Source: Candidatus Saccharibacteria bacterium CG_4_10_14_0_2_um_filter_52_9
GTDB taxonomy: Bacteria; Actinomycetota; Acidimicrobiia; Acidimicrobiales; RAAP-2
Assembly (NCBI GenBank): GCA_903970515.1
Contig: CAJCJA010000017.1
Coordinates: 1 to 50,405, forward strand
Direction of reading: 5' to 3'
Length of the DNA: 50,405 nucleotides
Below are positions 15,714 to 24,700 of this stretch, one piece after another. The number at the start of each line of letters is the position of its first letter. Positions within the stretch are counted from its first letter, which is position 1. The notes beneath the pieces are model-generated. The model had not been told where the DNA came from. It was given only the letters and a program-made list of their open reading frames with translations, and searched no databases. Both the position numbers and the translations under genes were made by a program.

Positions 15714-17138
15714 ATGTCAACGACCACAAAAACGCCCGTTCGCCACGCCCCGGACTGGATCATCCTCTCGATCGCGTGCTTGGCGCAGTTCATGGTCGTG
15801 CTCGACGTCTCCATCGTCAACGTCGCGCTGCCTCGAATGGGTCACGACCTGCACTTCAGCGTTTCCTCAGCGCAATGGGTGGTGAACGCCTACGTGCTGA
15901 CCTTCGCAGGATTCCTGCTGCTCGGGGGAAGAGCGGCCGACATCTTTGGACGTCGTCGGGTCTACATGACGGGCATCTTCATCTTCACGCTCGCGAGCAT
16001 TGGCGCGGGCTTCGCGCAGACCGGCTCGCAGATGGTGGCGATCCGCGCGGTCCAGGGCATCGGCGGCGCGATTCTGTCGCCCGCAACTCTTACGATCATT
16101 GTCACGACGTTCCATGGCCCTCGATTGCCCAAGGCCATCGGCGCGTGGAGCGCGGTCGCGGGAGCCGGCGGCGCGGTGGGTGGTCTGCTCGGTGGCATCT
16201 TGACTGGTCTCGCGTCATGGCGCTGGGTGTTCTTTATCAACGTGCCCTTTGGCATCGTCGCGGCGGTCGCGGCGGGCTTGTACCTTCGCGAAATGCGCAA
16301 TCGTGATGCCAACGTCAAGCTCGACGTCACCGGCGCGGTGCTCGTAACAGGGTCGCTCGCCTCGATCATCTACGGGGTCGTGAATACCACGACGCACGGC
16401 TGGGGCTCATCGTTCACGCTTTCGTGGTTCATTGGTGGTGCGATTGGAATAATTGCCTTTTTGTTCTGGGAGTCCAACGTCGCGTCACATCCCCTGGTGC
16501 CCTTTCGGATTTTCAAGTCGAGGGCGCTCTCGTCGGCGAACATCGTCATGTTCTTGGTCGGTGGCGCCTTTTTTGCCATGTGGTACTTCCTCACCTATTA
16601 CTTTCAAACGATCCTTCACTATGGGCCCGTGAAGGCCGGTTTCGCTTTTCTGCCGATGGCGCTAGGAATCATCGCGGGCGCCCAGATAAGTTCGCGCATT
16701 ATGGCGAAAACTGGTGCTCGTCCCATACTTTTGACCGGCACCTCAATAGCCACGCTGGGTTTTCTTTGGATCTCGCTTATCAAAGTGGGTAGTTCCTATT
16801 GGGGAGCGGTATTCGTGCCCGCAATACTCTGCTCGTTCGCGATGGGTCTGTTGTTCTCTCCCCTCGCCAATGCCGCCACGTCAGGCGTTGACCGAGCAGA
16901 CGCGGGACTCGCCTCGGGTGTGCTTAACACCTCTCGTCAGGTAGGGGGCTCGCTCGCCCTGGCCATTCTCGCGACCGTCGCGGCGGACCGCAGCCGAACC
17001 TTCGTCGGCCCGCATTCGGGCATCGCTCTGGTCGGCGGTTACGAACGCGCCTTCCAGATATCCGCTCTCATCACGCTTCTTGCGCTCGCCGGAAGTTTTT
17101 TCGTACCCAAGAAAGTGGCCCCCGCCCCCAAACCTTGA
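15714..17138 (+). CDS. MFS transporter, DHA2 (EmrB/QacA) family
   Basis: 474 residues with 14 predicted helices. CLAQFMVVLDVSIVNVALPRM is the DHA2 first helix (motif D1). LLLGGRAADIFGRRRVYMTG is motif A. AIRAVQGIGGAILSPATLTI and GAGGAVGGLLGGILTGLASW contain motifs B and C. WRWVFFINVPFG is also typical. It is a proton-driven exporter of drugs or hydrophobic metabolites. It lacks the long tail of the pump at 4999-6798. It sits alone with an inverted repeat over its promoter, so it is probably controlled by a regulator encoded elsewhere. The nearby kyn and ettA genes give no clue to the substrate. Confidence 0.88.
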   Translation: MSTTTKTPVRHAPDWIILSIACLAQFMVVLDVSIVNVALPRMGHDLHFSVSSAQWVVNAYVLTFAGFLLLGGRAADIFGRRRVYMTGIFIFTLASIGAGFAQTGSQMVAIRAVQGIGGAILSPATLTIIVTTFHGPRLPKAIGAWSAVAGAGGAVGGLLGGILTGLASWRWVFFINVPFGIVAAVAAGLYLREMRNRDANVKLDVTGAVLVTGSLASIIYGVVNTTTHGWGSSFTLSWFIGGAIGIIAFLFWESNVASHPLVPFRIFKSRALSSANIVMFLVGGAFFAMWYFLTYYFQTILHYGPVKAGFAFLPMALGIIAGAQISSRIMAKTGARPILLTGTSIATLGFLWISLIKVGSSYWGAVFVPAILCSFAMGLLFSPLANAATSGVDRADAGLASGVLNTSRQVGGSLALAILATVAADRSRTFVGPHSGIALVGGYERAFQISALITLLALAGSFFVPKKVAPAPKP

Positions 17139-17251
17139 CCGCTTTGGTCGTATTTTCACTTAGAACAAGTTTGAGGAAACACTTAACGCTGACGTAATCA
17201 GGGCCCACTTCGCGTGGTGATGGTTCGGCTATTGTCCAAATCACAAACTGT

Positions 17252-17291
17252 CCGGCAAGTGAAAAAGCGTCATAGCTACTTCACAAGCCGG
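17252..17291 (+). promoter_or_regulatory. stem-loop in the leader of the nucleoside-transport operon
   Basis: CCGGCAAGTGAA (17252-17263) and TTCACAAGCCGG (17280-17291) pair at 10 of 12 positions around a 16-nt loop. The structure ends 14 nt before the GGAGG ribosome-binding site of the substrate-binding protein. A further TTTTCACTT at 17153-17161 is the exact complement of 17257-17265. It could be a DNA operator with repeated TTCACTT half-sites or an RNA leader structure. Confidence 0.45.
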
Positions 17292-17315
17292 CAAATCAAT
17301 TTTCCGGAGGGAAGA

Positions 17316-18503
17316 ATGAATAGAGGCATCAAGTTCCGAGGCGTTCGTCGTCTTGCTCCAACCATGGGTCTCGTCGTGCTCGCACTTTCGTGCACGGCGG
17401 TCAGCGCGGGTGCAACGACAAGAGTGGCGCACACGACCTACGCCAATACTCTTGCGTGTGAAGTCACTGACACCGGCGGTATCAACGACAAGTCGTTCAA
17501 CGCTTCAGCGTTCGCGGGTCTGACTGCGGCTGGTGACGTGAGTAAGAACATCTCGACCTCGGTCATCTCGACGCCCCCGAACGGCACCGAGTCGAACTAC
17601 GACTCCGAGATCGCCTCGTTCGTTTCAGAAAAGTGCGACATCATCATTACGGTCGGCTTCTTGATGTCCGACGCGACCTGGAACGCCGCGGTCGCTAACC
17701 CGACGATCCACTTCGCTCAAGTTGACAATGGCGACACCAGTCCCGGCAACGACGGCATCGCCGTGGCGCCGTACACGGGAACGGCCCCGGGGAACAACAT
17801 CTTGGGACTCACCTATGAGACCCAGCAGGACGCCTTCCTCGGCGGTTTCGAGGCCGCGGCCTACGCCGTCTTGAAGAACCCGAAGGCACCCAAGGTCGCG
17901 ACCTACGGTGGCGAGCAGTTCTCATCGGTCACTGACTACATGGACGGCTACTGGGACGGTGTTCAGTTCTACAACAACGAAGCGAAGCCCAAGCACAAGG
18001 TAGTAGTCCTCGGTTGGAGCGAAGTCACCCAGAAGGGTACGTTCATCGGTAGCTTTGACGACACGGCCACCGCGCGTGCCGACACGAACGCATTCCTTTC
18101 ACAGGGTGCGACGACGATCTTCCCGGTCGCGGGTAGTGACGGCCTCGGCACCACGTCGGCGGTACGTACGTGGAACGCCGCACACAAGTTGAAGGCCAAT
18201 GTTGAGTGGGTCGACACGGACGGCTGTGTCTCGGATCACCCAGACTGCAACCTCTTCCTCAACTCAGTCACCAAGGGTGTCACCGCGTCGGTAAAGACGG
18301 CGGTGCTGGAGCAGGCGAGCGGGACCTTCGCGGGAGGCGACTACGTCGGTACGCTCGCTAACGGCGGCGCCGCGTTCGTCCAGGACCCAGAGAGTGCGAT
18401 GGCCAAGCAATTGCCCAAGGCCGTTGTGGCTGGTGTTGCCCAGATTGCCAAGGGTATCGAAGCCGGCGAAATCAAAGTACCCGTTGGCGGCGCGAGCAGC
18501 TAA
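17316..18503 (+). CDS. BMP family nucleoside-type ABC transporter substrate-binding protein
   Basis: 395 residues, exported. The N-terminus (MNRGIKFRGVRRLAPTMGL, then VVLALSCTAVSAGA) is a signal peptide. A cysteine in ALSC could be a weak lipobox, so lipid anchoring is possible. The mature part opens with the BMP-domain signature VTDTGGINDKSFNASAFAGL, followed by IIITVGFLMSDATW and GLTYETQQDAFLGGFEAA. BMP/PnrA/NupN-type proteins bind purine and other nucleosides. The start is set by GGAGG at 17306-17310. It is the first gene of a four-gene operon whose downstream genes are the ATPase and two permeases. A strong hairpin follows and would raise its expression over them. Confidence 0.9.
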   Translation: MNRGIKFRGVRRLAPTMGLVVLALSCTAVSAGATTRVAHTTYANTLACEVTDTGGINDKSFNASAFAGLTAAGDVSKNISTSVISTPPNGTESNYDSEIASFVSEKCDIIITVGFLMSDATWNAAVANPTIHFAQVDNGDTSPGNDGIAVAPYTGTAPGNNILGLTYETQQDAFLGGFEAAAYAVLKNPKAPKVATYGGEQFSSVTDYMDGYWDGVQFYNNEAKPKHKVVVLGWSEVTQKGTFIGSFDDTATARADTNAFLSQGATTIFPVAGSDGLGTTSAVRTWNAAHKLKANVEWVDTDGCVSDHPDCNLFLNSVTKGVTASVKTAVLEQASGTFAGGDYVGTLANGGAAFVQDPESAMAKQLPKAVVAGVAQIAKGIEAGEIKVPVGGASS

Positions 18504-18523
18504 CGCCTCCGAGTTGTAATTCG

Positions 18524-18565
18524 AACTACGAGGGGCTGGGCCACACGGCTCAGCCCCTCGTAGTT
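18524..18565 (+). terminator. strong hairpin between the binding-protein and ATPase genes (attenuator)
   Basis: AACTACGAGGGGCTG (18524-18538) pairs perfectly with CAGCCCCTCGTAGTT (18551-18565). The stem continues inward with a G-U pair and GCC/GGC around an ACAC loop, so it is about 19 bp. TTTCTAAAT follows. Placed inside the operon, it probably acts as a partial terminator or 3' stabiliser that keeps the binding protein in excess over the ATPase and permeases. Confidence 0.75.
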
Positions 18566-18592
18566 TCTAAATGACTGACAACGGATTGAACG

Positions 18593-20113
18593 ATGAAACT
18601 TGAGCTGCGCGGCATCACCAAGAGATTCGGTTCGCTCACCGCAAACAGCAACGTAAGCCTGGTCGTCAATCCCGGCGAGATTCATTGCTTGCTGGGAGAG
18701 AATGGCGCCGGGAAATCGACGCTGATGAACATCCTCTATGGGCTCATCACCCCCGACGAGGGACAGATCCTGATTGACGACGAAGTCGTCACGATTGCCG
18801 ATCCGAAGGACGCCGTAAACCACGGAATCGGCATGGTGCATCAGCACTTCATGCTCATTCCAGTCTTTAGTGTCGCCGACAACGTGATCCTCGGTTCTGA
18901 GCCCGTTAAGCCCTGGCCAGTGATCGACTACAAGGCGGCGACTACTCGGCTGCTCGAACTCGCCAAGGAATACGGTTTCGAAATCGATGATCCAAACGCG
19001 ACGGTGGAGAATCTCCCTATCGGTGCTCAGCAGCGCGTCGAGATCCTCAAGGCGCTAAGCCACGACGCGTCGGTGCTGATCCTGGATGAACCAACCGCAG
19101 TATTGACGCCTCAAGAGACTGACGCCTTCATGGTCATCTTGCGTTCGCTCAAGGCGAGCGGCAAGTCCATCATCTTCATCACTCACAAACTCCGCGAAGT
19201 CCTCGCGCTGGCTGACGTCATCACCGTCATGCGCCTCGGCGAAGTCGTCGGCGTCACCACACCCGCTCAGACTGACGAGCGCGGACTCGCCACGATGATG
19301 GTGGGGCGCACCGTCAACTTCGTGGTCGAGAAAGTCCCCGCTACGCCGGGCGACGTGGTGTTAGAAGTGCGCGACCTCTACGTCGAAGACGCCCGTGGAC
19401 TCACGAGCGTCAAGAACGTGTCGTTCGAAGTCCGAGCCGGCGAGATACTGGCCGTCGCTGGTGTCCAGGGCAATGGACAGACTGAACTCGTCGAAGCACT
19501 GACGGGTATGCGCCATCCATCGTCGGGGAGCATCATGCTCAACGACGTCAATCTCGCTGGACAGAGCGTGCGTCACTTCTTGAACGCGGGCGTCGGACAC
19601 GTGCCCGAAGACCGTCAGCGTTACGGTCTCATTCCGAGTCTGTCGATATCGGACAATTTGGTGCTCGACCAACTCGACGACGCTCGTTTCCTGCGTCGAT
19701 TCGGAAGGAATTTGAAAGCAATCAAAGCCAACGGTGCCAAACTTCGCGAGTCCTTCGACATCCGCTCCCAAAGCGAGGAAGCACCCGTCGGCGCTCTATC
19801 GGGGGGCAATCAACAAAAGGTAGTGATGGCGCGCGAACTCTCGCGTGAACTCAAGATCTTGATCTGCTCGCAACCAACGCGCGGTCTCGACGTTGGGTCG
19901 ATCGAATTCATGCACCGCCAGATTGTCGATATCCGCGACTCCGGTGTGGCGGTCATTATCGTCTCGAGCGAACTCGACGAAGTGGTCGCTCTAGGTGATC
20001 GCGTCGCGGTTCTCTACGATGGCGAGATCCAAGCCATCGTTCCTCCCACGACGAGCCGCGAGGAGTTCGGCCTCTTGATGGCCGGTGCCGGTGCGGCGAA
20101 GGTAACGCTGTGA
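18593..20113 (+). CDS. nucleoside ABC transporter, double ATP-binding protein (NupA/RbsA-like)
   Basis: 506 residues with two ABC domains in tandem. The first has CLLGENGAGKSTLMNILYGL, NLPIGAQQRVEILKALSHDA and LILDEPTAVLTPQE. The second has VAGVQGNGQTELVEALTGM, ALSGGNQQKVVMARELSREL and the degenerate Walker B region LICSQPTRGLDVGS. This unequal layout is normal for the simple-sugar/nucleoside ATPase subfamily. The protein drives the permease pair on the cytoplasmic face. Its stop overlaps the start of the first permease (GTGA), so the two are translationally coupled. Confidence 0.92.
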   Translation: MKLELRGITKRFGSLTANSNVSLVVNPGEIHCLLGENGAGKSTLMNILYGLITPDEGQILIDDEVVTIADPKDAVNHGIGMVHQHFMLIPVFSVADNVILGSEPVKPWPVIDYKAATTRLLELAKEYGFEIDDPNATVENLPIGAQQRVEILKALSHDASVLILDEPTAVLTPQETDAFMVILRSLKASGKSIIFITHKLREVLALADVITVMRLGEVVGVTTPAQTDERGLATMMVGRTVNFVVEKVPATPGDVVLEVRDLYVEDARGLTSVKNVSFEVRAGEILAVAGVQGNGQTELVEALTGMRHPSSGSIMLNDVNLAGQSVRHFLNAGVGHVPEDRQRYGLIPSLSISDNLVLDQLDDARFLRRFGRNLKAIKANGAKLRESFDIRSQSEEAPVGALSGGNQQKVVMARELSRELKILICSQPTRGLDVGSIEFMHRQIVDIRDSGVAVIIVSSELDEVVALGDRVAVLYDGEIQAIVPPTTSREEFGLLMAGAGAAKVTL

Positions 20114-21375
20114 CCACAACGGAATTTCAAGATCCTCAATTTGGTACGATCTTGCGCTTCGCGATGCGCGCTCGACAGGCCAACATGTTCATCGTGCTGG
20201 TCCTGGCGCTCTTCGTCGGGCTCGCATTTGGCGCCATCATGATTATCGTCACCCAGCCCACCCTGCTCACTTCGTGGTCGCACTTCTTTCACCATCCGGG
20301 AGGGACGATCGCGAGCAGTTTCAATACCGTCTGGTTCGCGTACGAACAGCTCTTTCAAGGAGCCGTGGTCAACTTCCACGCGTTGCGAATGCTGATCGAC
20401 GACCCGAGCAAGGCCAACCTCGGAATTGTTCTCGGTCCGTTGTCGGCAACGTTGACGTACGCGACACCACTGATCGTCGCTGGACTCGGGCTCGCCATTG
20501 GATTTCGCAGTTCGCTATTCAACATCGGAGGACAAGGTCAAGTTATTCTCGGCGGCGTTCTGGCACTGCTCGTGGGATTCTCTTTTCACATGACCCCCGT
20601 GTTGCAAGTAGCTCTCGAGATGCTTGCCGCGATGGCGGGCGGGGCTCTGCTCGCGGGATTTGCGGGCGTGCTGAAGGCCTACACCGGTGCCCACGAGGTG
20701 ATTGTCACGATGATGAGCAATTACACGATGATCGCAGTCCTCGGGTACTTACTGATCCAGCCCCTCTTCGCTCGCCCGGGCGTACTCGATGGTGCCTCCA
20801 AAGCGGTCGGCGTGACCGGCCAGCTCCCGTATTTTTTCTCGCGCATCAATTCGTCGCTGCTACTCAACTTCGGATTCGTCATCGCCCTCGTTGCGGTCTT
20901 CGGCGTGCAGTGGTTCTTTGACCGCTCGAAGACCGGCTTCGAACTCCTCATGGTTGGCCAGAATCCCGATGCCGCGCGGGTCGCAGGAATTAACTCACGA
21001 CGCTCGATCATTATCTGCCTGGCGTTCGCGGGATGCTTGCTCGGACTCGCGGGGATGCTGGAGCTCACCGGCGTCGACCATTTCGTCACCCCGAACTTTG
21101 GTGGCTCCTATGGTTTCGACGCGATCACCGTCGCGTTGCTGGGTCGAAACAAGCCCTGGGGCGTTTTTTTCGCGGCGATCTTCTTTGGTGCGATGTTCTC
21201 AGGCGGCGAAGCGATGCAAGCATTCACGCCCACGAACATTCAATTCTCCTTGGCCGATGTCATCCAAGCCGTGGTCGTCTTCTGTGTGGCGACGCCCGCA
21301 CTGCTTGTCGAGGTCTTTCATCTTCGCGGCGGCGCTCGACTTGTGAGTAACAACAACACCGGAGGTTGGGTCTGA
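20110..21375 (+). CDS. nucleoside ABC transporter permease 1
   Basis: 421 residues, BPD_transp_2 (branched-chain/ribose-type) permease. The N-terminal tail is followed by about nine hydrophobic segments. FRSSLFNIGGQGQVILGGVL is the EAA-like family signature. KAYTGAHEVIVTMMSNYTMIAVLGYLL and FELLMVGQNPDAARVAGINS are conserved in guanosine-type (NupB/YufP) permeases. GFDAITVALLGRNKPWGVFF follows near the end. GTG 20110 overlaps the ATPase stop. The stop TGA overlaps the next ATG (TGATG). With the second permease it forms the membrane channel. Confidence 0.9.
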   Translation: MTTTEFQDPQFGTILRFAMRARQANMFIVLVLALFVGLAFGAIMIIVTQPTLLTSWSHFFHHPGGTIASSFNTVWFAYEQLFQGAVVNFHALRMLIDDPSKANLGIVLGPLSATLTYATPLIVAGLGLAIGFRSSLFNIGGQGQVILGGVLALLVGFSFHMTPVLQVALEMLAAMAGGALLAGFAGVLKAYTGAHEVIVTMMSNYTMIAVLGYLLIQPLFARPGVLDGASKAVGVTGQLPYFFSRINSSLLLNFGFVIALVAVFGVQWFFDRSKTGFELLMVGQNPDAARVAGINSRRSIIICLAFAGCLLGLAGMLELTGVDHFVTPNFGGSYGFDAITVALLGRNKPWGVFFAAIFFGAMFSGGEAMQAFTPTNIQFSLADVIQAVVVFCVATPALLVEVFHLRGGARLVSNNNTGGWV

Positions 21376-22874
21376 TGAGCACCGCATCACGCGAAATCGT
21401 CACGCTGAACAATCTGCGAGTTGTATCACGTACGCGATCACTGGCCTACGGCATCACGCTCATGGGGATGGGCCTCCTCGAAATTGTCTGGTACGGATCG
21501 ACCGATTCGAAGCTGCATACCGTCATTCAGTTCGGCTACAACACCGCGACGGTTTGGCCCGTCGTCTCGAGCATATGGAAGTTCATCCTCGTGTTCGCGG
21601 GAGTCGGCATCATTGCGGCCGTGGTGCGCGTGAGGGCGTTTCCGCGTCTCGCTCGCATCTTCGCGACGGTGCGAGGCACGCGAACGATCGCCCTACTCAT
21701 CGGTGCGTATTTGCTGATCTGGCCCGTGCTGCTGTGGTTGGGTATCAATCACGGTGGTCAACTGCGCACCATGAGTGTTGACGTTGCCTACACCGGATAC
21801 CTATTTGGATGTGCGAGCATCATTGTCGGTGGGCTCACGGCGTGGAAGCGTTTCGACCGTAGCTCCTCGGGCATCTTGTATGGCGGCCTGTTAGTCTTTC
21901 TCCTCGGCTTTTTAATCTGGGTCGCGCGCGGCAGCCTCGACCTGCAACTGACGAGCATCCTGGCGAGCGCCGTTGCCGCATCCACGTTCTTGATGTTCGG
22001 CTCCCTGTCAGGAACATTGTGCGAGCGTTCGGGCGTGGTGAACATCGCCATTGAGGGACAGTTCATGGCGGGCGCCCTCTCGTCGATCGTCTTCGCGAGC
22101 GCGTTTCACGGAACGGGCATCTCGATGACCTTCGCGCTGCTCTTCGCGGGCCTCTTCGGCGCCTTCTTCGGTTGGATCCTCGCCGTAATGGCCCTTCGCT
22201 ACCAGGCGAACCAGATCATCGTAGGTGTCGTCATCGTCGCCTTTTGCACTGCGATGACGCAATTCCTCACGACCCAGGTCCTCGACATCCACCAGAATCT
22301 CGATGGTTCCTATGGTCTGCCGGTCTGGGCAATTCCGGGGCTCTCACACATCCCACTCATCGGGCCAATTCTCTTTGATCAGAACGTACTCGTCTTCATT
22401 GGATTCGCCGCCGTGATCATCGCCAACTTCGCCCTGTTTCGTACGCGCTGGGGACTTCGCGTGCGCTCAGTCGGCGAAAAGCCGATCGCCTCGGAGACGG
22501 TCGGTATCAACGTCGTCCACGTGCGCTACGGGGCCGTCATCCTCGGGGGCTTCATCGCGGGCGTTGGTGGCGCCGGTTTCACGCTAGGGCCGGGATCACC
22601 CTTCACGTTCGGCATGACGGCGGGTTACGGCTACATCGCACTCGCCATCATGATCTTTGGACGCTGGCGCCCGTATGGCGCGTTGATGGCGTCGCTACTC
22701 TTCGGTTTCACGATCGCACTTAGCGCCAATCTCAATCTCTATCTAACTCAGTTGGTCATACCCCAACAGTTCATCACCGCACTGCCGTATCTCATAACGA
22801 TCGCCGTGGTGTCAGGTCTCGTGGGACGCATTCGACCACCCGCCGCGGACGGCGTACCCTTCCAGCGTCACTAG
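21375..22874 (+). CDS. nucleoside ABC transporter permease 2
   Basis: 499 residues. The first 190 carry four to five extra helices. The rest is the standard permease core: LSGTLCERSGVVNIAIEGQF, ALRYQANQIIVGVVIVAFCT, and RVRSVGEKPIASETVGINVV followed by AGYGYIALAIMIFGRWRPYG, as in NupC/YufQ-type proteins. The long N-terminal extension is larger than usual for this subunit. ATG 21375 is set by GGAGG at 21361-21365 and overlaps the previous stop. The end shares the bases CTAG (22871-22874) with the stop of the convergent psuK. Confidence 0.88.
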   Translation: MSTASREIVTLNNLRVVSRTRSLAYGITLMGMGLLEIVWYGSTDSKLHTVIQFGYNTATVWPVVSSIWKFILVFAGVGIIAAVVRVRAFPRLARIFATVRGTRTIALLIGAYLLIWPVLLWLGINHGGQLRTMSVDVAYTGYLFGCASIIVGGLTAWKRFDRSSSGILYGGLLVFLLGFLIWVARGSLDLQLTSILASAVAASTFLMFGSLSGTLCERSGVVNIAIEGQFMAGALSSIVFASAFHGTGISMTFALLFAGLFGAFFGWILAVMALRYQANQIIVGVVIVAFCTAMTQFLTTQVLDIHQNLDGSYGLPVWAIPGLSHIPLIGPILFDQNVLVFIGFAAVIIANFALFRTRWGLRVRSVGEKPIASETVGINVVHVRYGAVILGGFIAGVGGAGFTLGPGSPFTFGMTAGYGYIALAIMIFGRWRPYGALMASLLFGFTIALSANLNLYLTQLVIPQQFITALPYLITIAVVSGLVGRIRPPAADGVPFQRH

Positions 22875-23749
22875 GGGCGAGAGCCCATTCGTCGCACCAC
22901 TTGCGCCGCGCGGCTCATCGCGAGTTCGAGCGACTGGTTACAACTTCGACCACTCAAGCGACGTGACAAGTACACCCCGGTCGCCGCATCGCCGGCGCCG
23001 GTCGTGTCGACGACCTCGACATTACGTGACGGCTTTCGCACGACCTCGCCCTCGCACGACGCGATTGCCCCGCCTTTGCCGAGCGTGATCACGACCTCTC
23101 TCGATCGCTCCTGGAGGAACTTCAGTGCGTTGCGAATATCGTTCTCGCCCGACAACTCCTTCGCCTCCTCCTGATTCGCGAACAACATCGTCACCGGGCC
23201 GATTGCCTTCAGGAATTTCTTCGCCCCGACCTGGCGCAATGGTCCCACCGAGCAGACGTCGACCGACGTGCTTGCTCCGTGCTCATGAGCGATCCAGAGC
23301 GCTTCGGTCGCCAATTTTCGCGTGCGCTGGTCGAGCACCGTGTAACCCGAGACGTGCAGGTGATCGAAATGACTCGCGAGACCGCTACGAACCACTTCGG
23401 ACGTGAGACGGGGATTGACGCCCCGATCAGTCAACATGGCGCGCTGACCCTTGTCGTTCACGAACGCCACGACGACGCCGGTCGAGCCCGGCAGCACGTG
23501 CAACAGCGGTGTCACGTCGGCGTCGCGAAGGTCGCGCGCGAACACCTCGCCCGCCGAGTCGTCGCCGATGACGCCCACGAAGGCCACCTGATGGTTGAGG
23601 GCCACCTCGACCCCGATGTTTGCCGCCGATCCGCCACGTGCGAGACGGACCTTTGATGACGTGTCACTCGTCAGATGCACGGGCTCGAGCGCGCGCACCA
23701 CGACGTCGAGCATCGCGTCACCGAGTATGACGACGTGTTTTTGATTCAT
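22871..23749 (-). CDS. psuK: PfkB-family carbohydrate kinase, probable pseudouridine kinase
   Basis: 292 residues. The ribokinase-like fold shows an N-terminal VVILGDAMLDVVV, the sugar-binding LARGGSAANIGVEVALN, the anion-hole signature VVDTTGAGDAATGVYLSRRL with the catalytic Asp, and VVITLGKGGAIA. The family phosphorylates sugars or nucleosides. The assignment to pseudouridine rests on context: its ATG overlaps the stop of psuG by ATGA. PsuK makes pseudouridine 5'-phosphate, which PsuG splits into uracil and ribose 5-phosphate. Without the neighbour I would only call it a PfkB kinase. Confidence 0.82.
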   Translation of the reverse strand: MNQKHVVILGDAMLDVVVRALEPVHLTSDTSSKVRLARGGSAANIGVEVALNHQVAFVGVIGDDSAGEVFARDLRDADVTPLLHVLPGSTGVVVAFVNDKGQRAMLTDRGVNPRLTSEVVRSGLASHFDHLHVSGYTVLDQRTRKLATEALWIAHEHGASTSVDVCSVGPLRQVGAKKFLKAIGPVTMLFANQEEAKELSGENDIRNALKFLQERSREVVITLGKGGAIASCEGEVVRKPSRNVEVVDTTGAGDAATGVYLSRRLSGRSCNQSLELAMSRAAQVVRRMGSRP

Positions 23750-24675
23750 GATCGCGATCTCGCGATCTCCACGGCGATCTGTGAGGCGACGGTGGCATTC
23801 GCGACGACCAATTCGCGATTTACCTGGACACTCTTTCCACCGGTGTAGTTCGCGAACTCCGACAAGAGAACTGGCGTCACTTCTTTACCCGTGGCGCCGA
23901 GCTCGCTCGCCTTACGTAGCGCGCTGGCTAGGGCGTCGTCGTGCAGCGTGGCGTCCAATTGGGCACTTGCGTCGACCGGATTGGCGACGAGCATGCCCGT
24001 AGGTGAGAACAAGCGATGGGCCAAGAATGCCTTCGCGGCGTCGCGGGGACTCTCTACGGACCAGTCAAGGCTCAATCCACTATCGCTGCGATAAAACCCG
24101 GGAAACTTCAACGTGCGATATCCAACGACCGGCACGCCGAGTGAATCGAGCCGCTCGAGGGTTGCCGCGATGTCGAGGATGGACTTGACGCCCGACGCGA
24201 CGACCGCGACCGAGGTTCGCGACAACGCAGTCAGATCGGCGGACTCGTCAAAACTCTGTTGCGCCGCACGATGCACACCGCCGAGCCCGCCGGTCGCCAT
24301 GACGGCGATGTTGAGTGCTCGCGCGACGGCGATGGTGCCCGCGACCGTTGTCGCACCGTCGACCTCATTGGCAAGAGCAAGCCCGAGGTCGCGCGCCGAC
24401 AACTTCGCGGCGCGTCGACGGGGCGACGCGAGTTCCTCGAGTTCGTCGTCGCGAAGTCCCACCACGATCTTTCCGTTGAGGACGCCAATCGTCGCGGGCA
24501 CGCTCCCCGCGTTACGCACGGCCTTGTCACATTCGCTGGCGACTTCGAGATTGATCGGCGCGGGAAGTCCGTGCACGACGATTGTCGTCTCGAGGGCGAC
24601 GACGCCGCGACCTTCGAAGAGAGCCGTCGCGACCTCATCGCTCAACGTCACATGTTGTTCCAAGAATTTGTCCAC
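23746..24675 (-). CDS. psuG: pseudouridine-5'-phosphate glycosidase
   Basis: 309 residues, near the E. coli length. It cleaves the C-C glycosidic bond of pseudouridine 5'-phosphate. ALETTIVVHGLPAPINLEVA is the N-terminal signature. TTVAGTIAVARALNIAVMAT precedes GGLGGVHRAAQQSFDESADL (metal region) and VVASGVKSILDIAATLERL (Schiff-base lysine region). PTGMLVANPVD and the final NRELVVANATVASQIAVEI also fit. The frame is open to 24765, but that overlaps the divergent cdd promoter. GTG 24675 (MDKFLEQHVTLSDEV) gives a family-like N-terminus. First gene of psuG-psuK. Confidence 0.93.
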   Translation of the reverse strand: MDKFLEQHVTLSDEVATALFEGRGVVALETTIVVHGLPAPINLEVASECDKAVRNAGSVPATIGVLNGKIVVGLRDDELEELASPRRRAAKLSARDLGLALANEVDGATTVAGTIAVARALNIAVMATGGLGGVHRAAQQSFDESADLTALSRTSVAVVASGVKSILDIAATLERLDSLGVPVVGYRTLKFPGFYRSDSGLSLDWSVESPRDAAKAFLAHRLFSPTGMLVANPVDASAQLDATLHDDALASALRKASELGATGKEVTPVLLSEFANYTGGKSVQVNRELVVANATVASQIAVEIARSRS

Positions 24676-24684
24676 GCACTGCGA

Positions 24685-24690
24685 AGTGTA
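24685..24690 (-). promoter_or_regulatory. -10-like hexamer TACACT of psuG-psuK
   Basis: Minus-strand TACACT lies 9 nt before GTG 24675. It shares bases 24689-24690 with the plus-strand -10-like hexamer of cdd, so the two promoters exclude each other physically. Confidence 0.4.
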
Positions 24691-24694
24691 CTGT
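24689..24694 (+). promoter_or_regulatory. -10-like hexamer TACTGT of cdd-deoA
   Basis: TACTGT lies 6 nt before GTG 24701, the inferred leaderless start of cdd. Confidence 0.5.
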
Positions 24695-24700
24695 TTGACC

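Noticed and set aside
24113-24700. Long plus-strand open frame running into cytidine deaminase
   Set aside because: It lies opposite psuG, its residues are serine- and arginine-rich as in shadow frames, and the deaminase domain is complete from GTG 24701.
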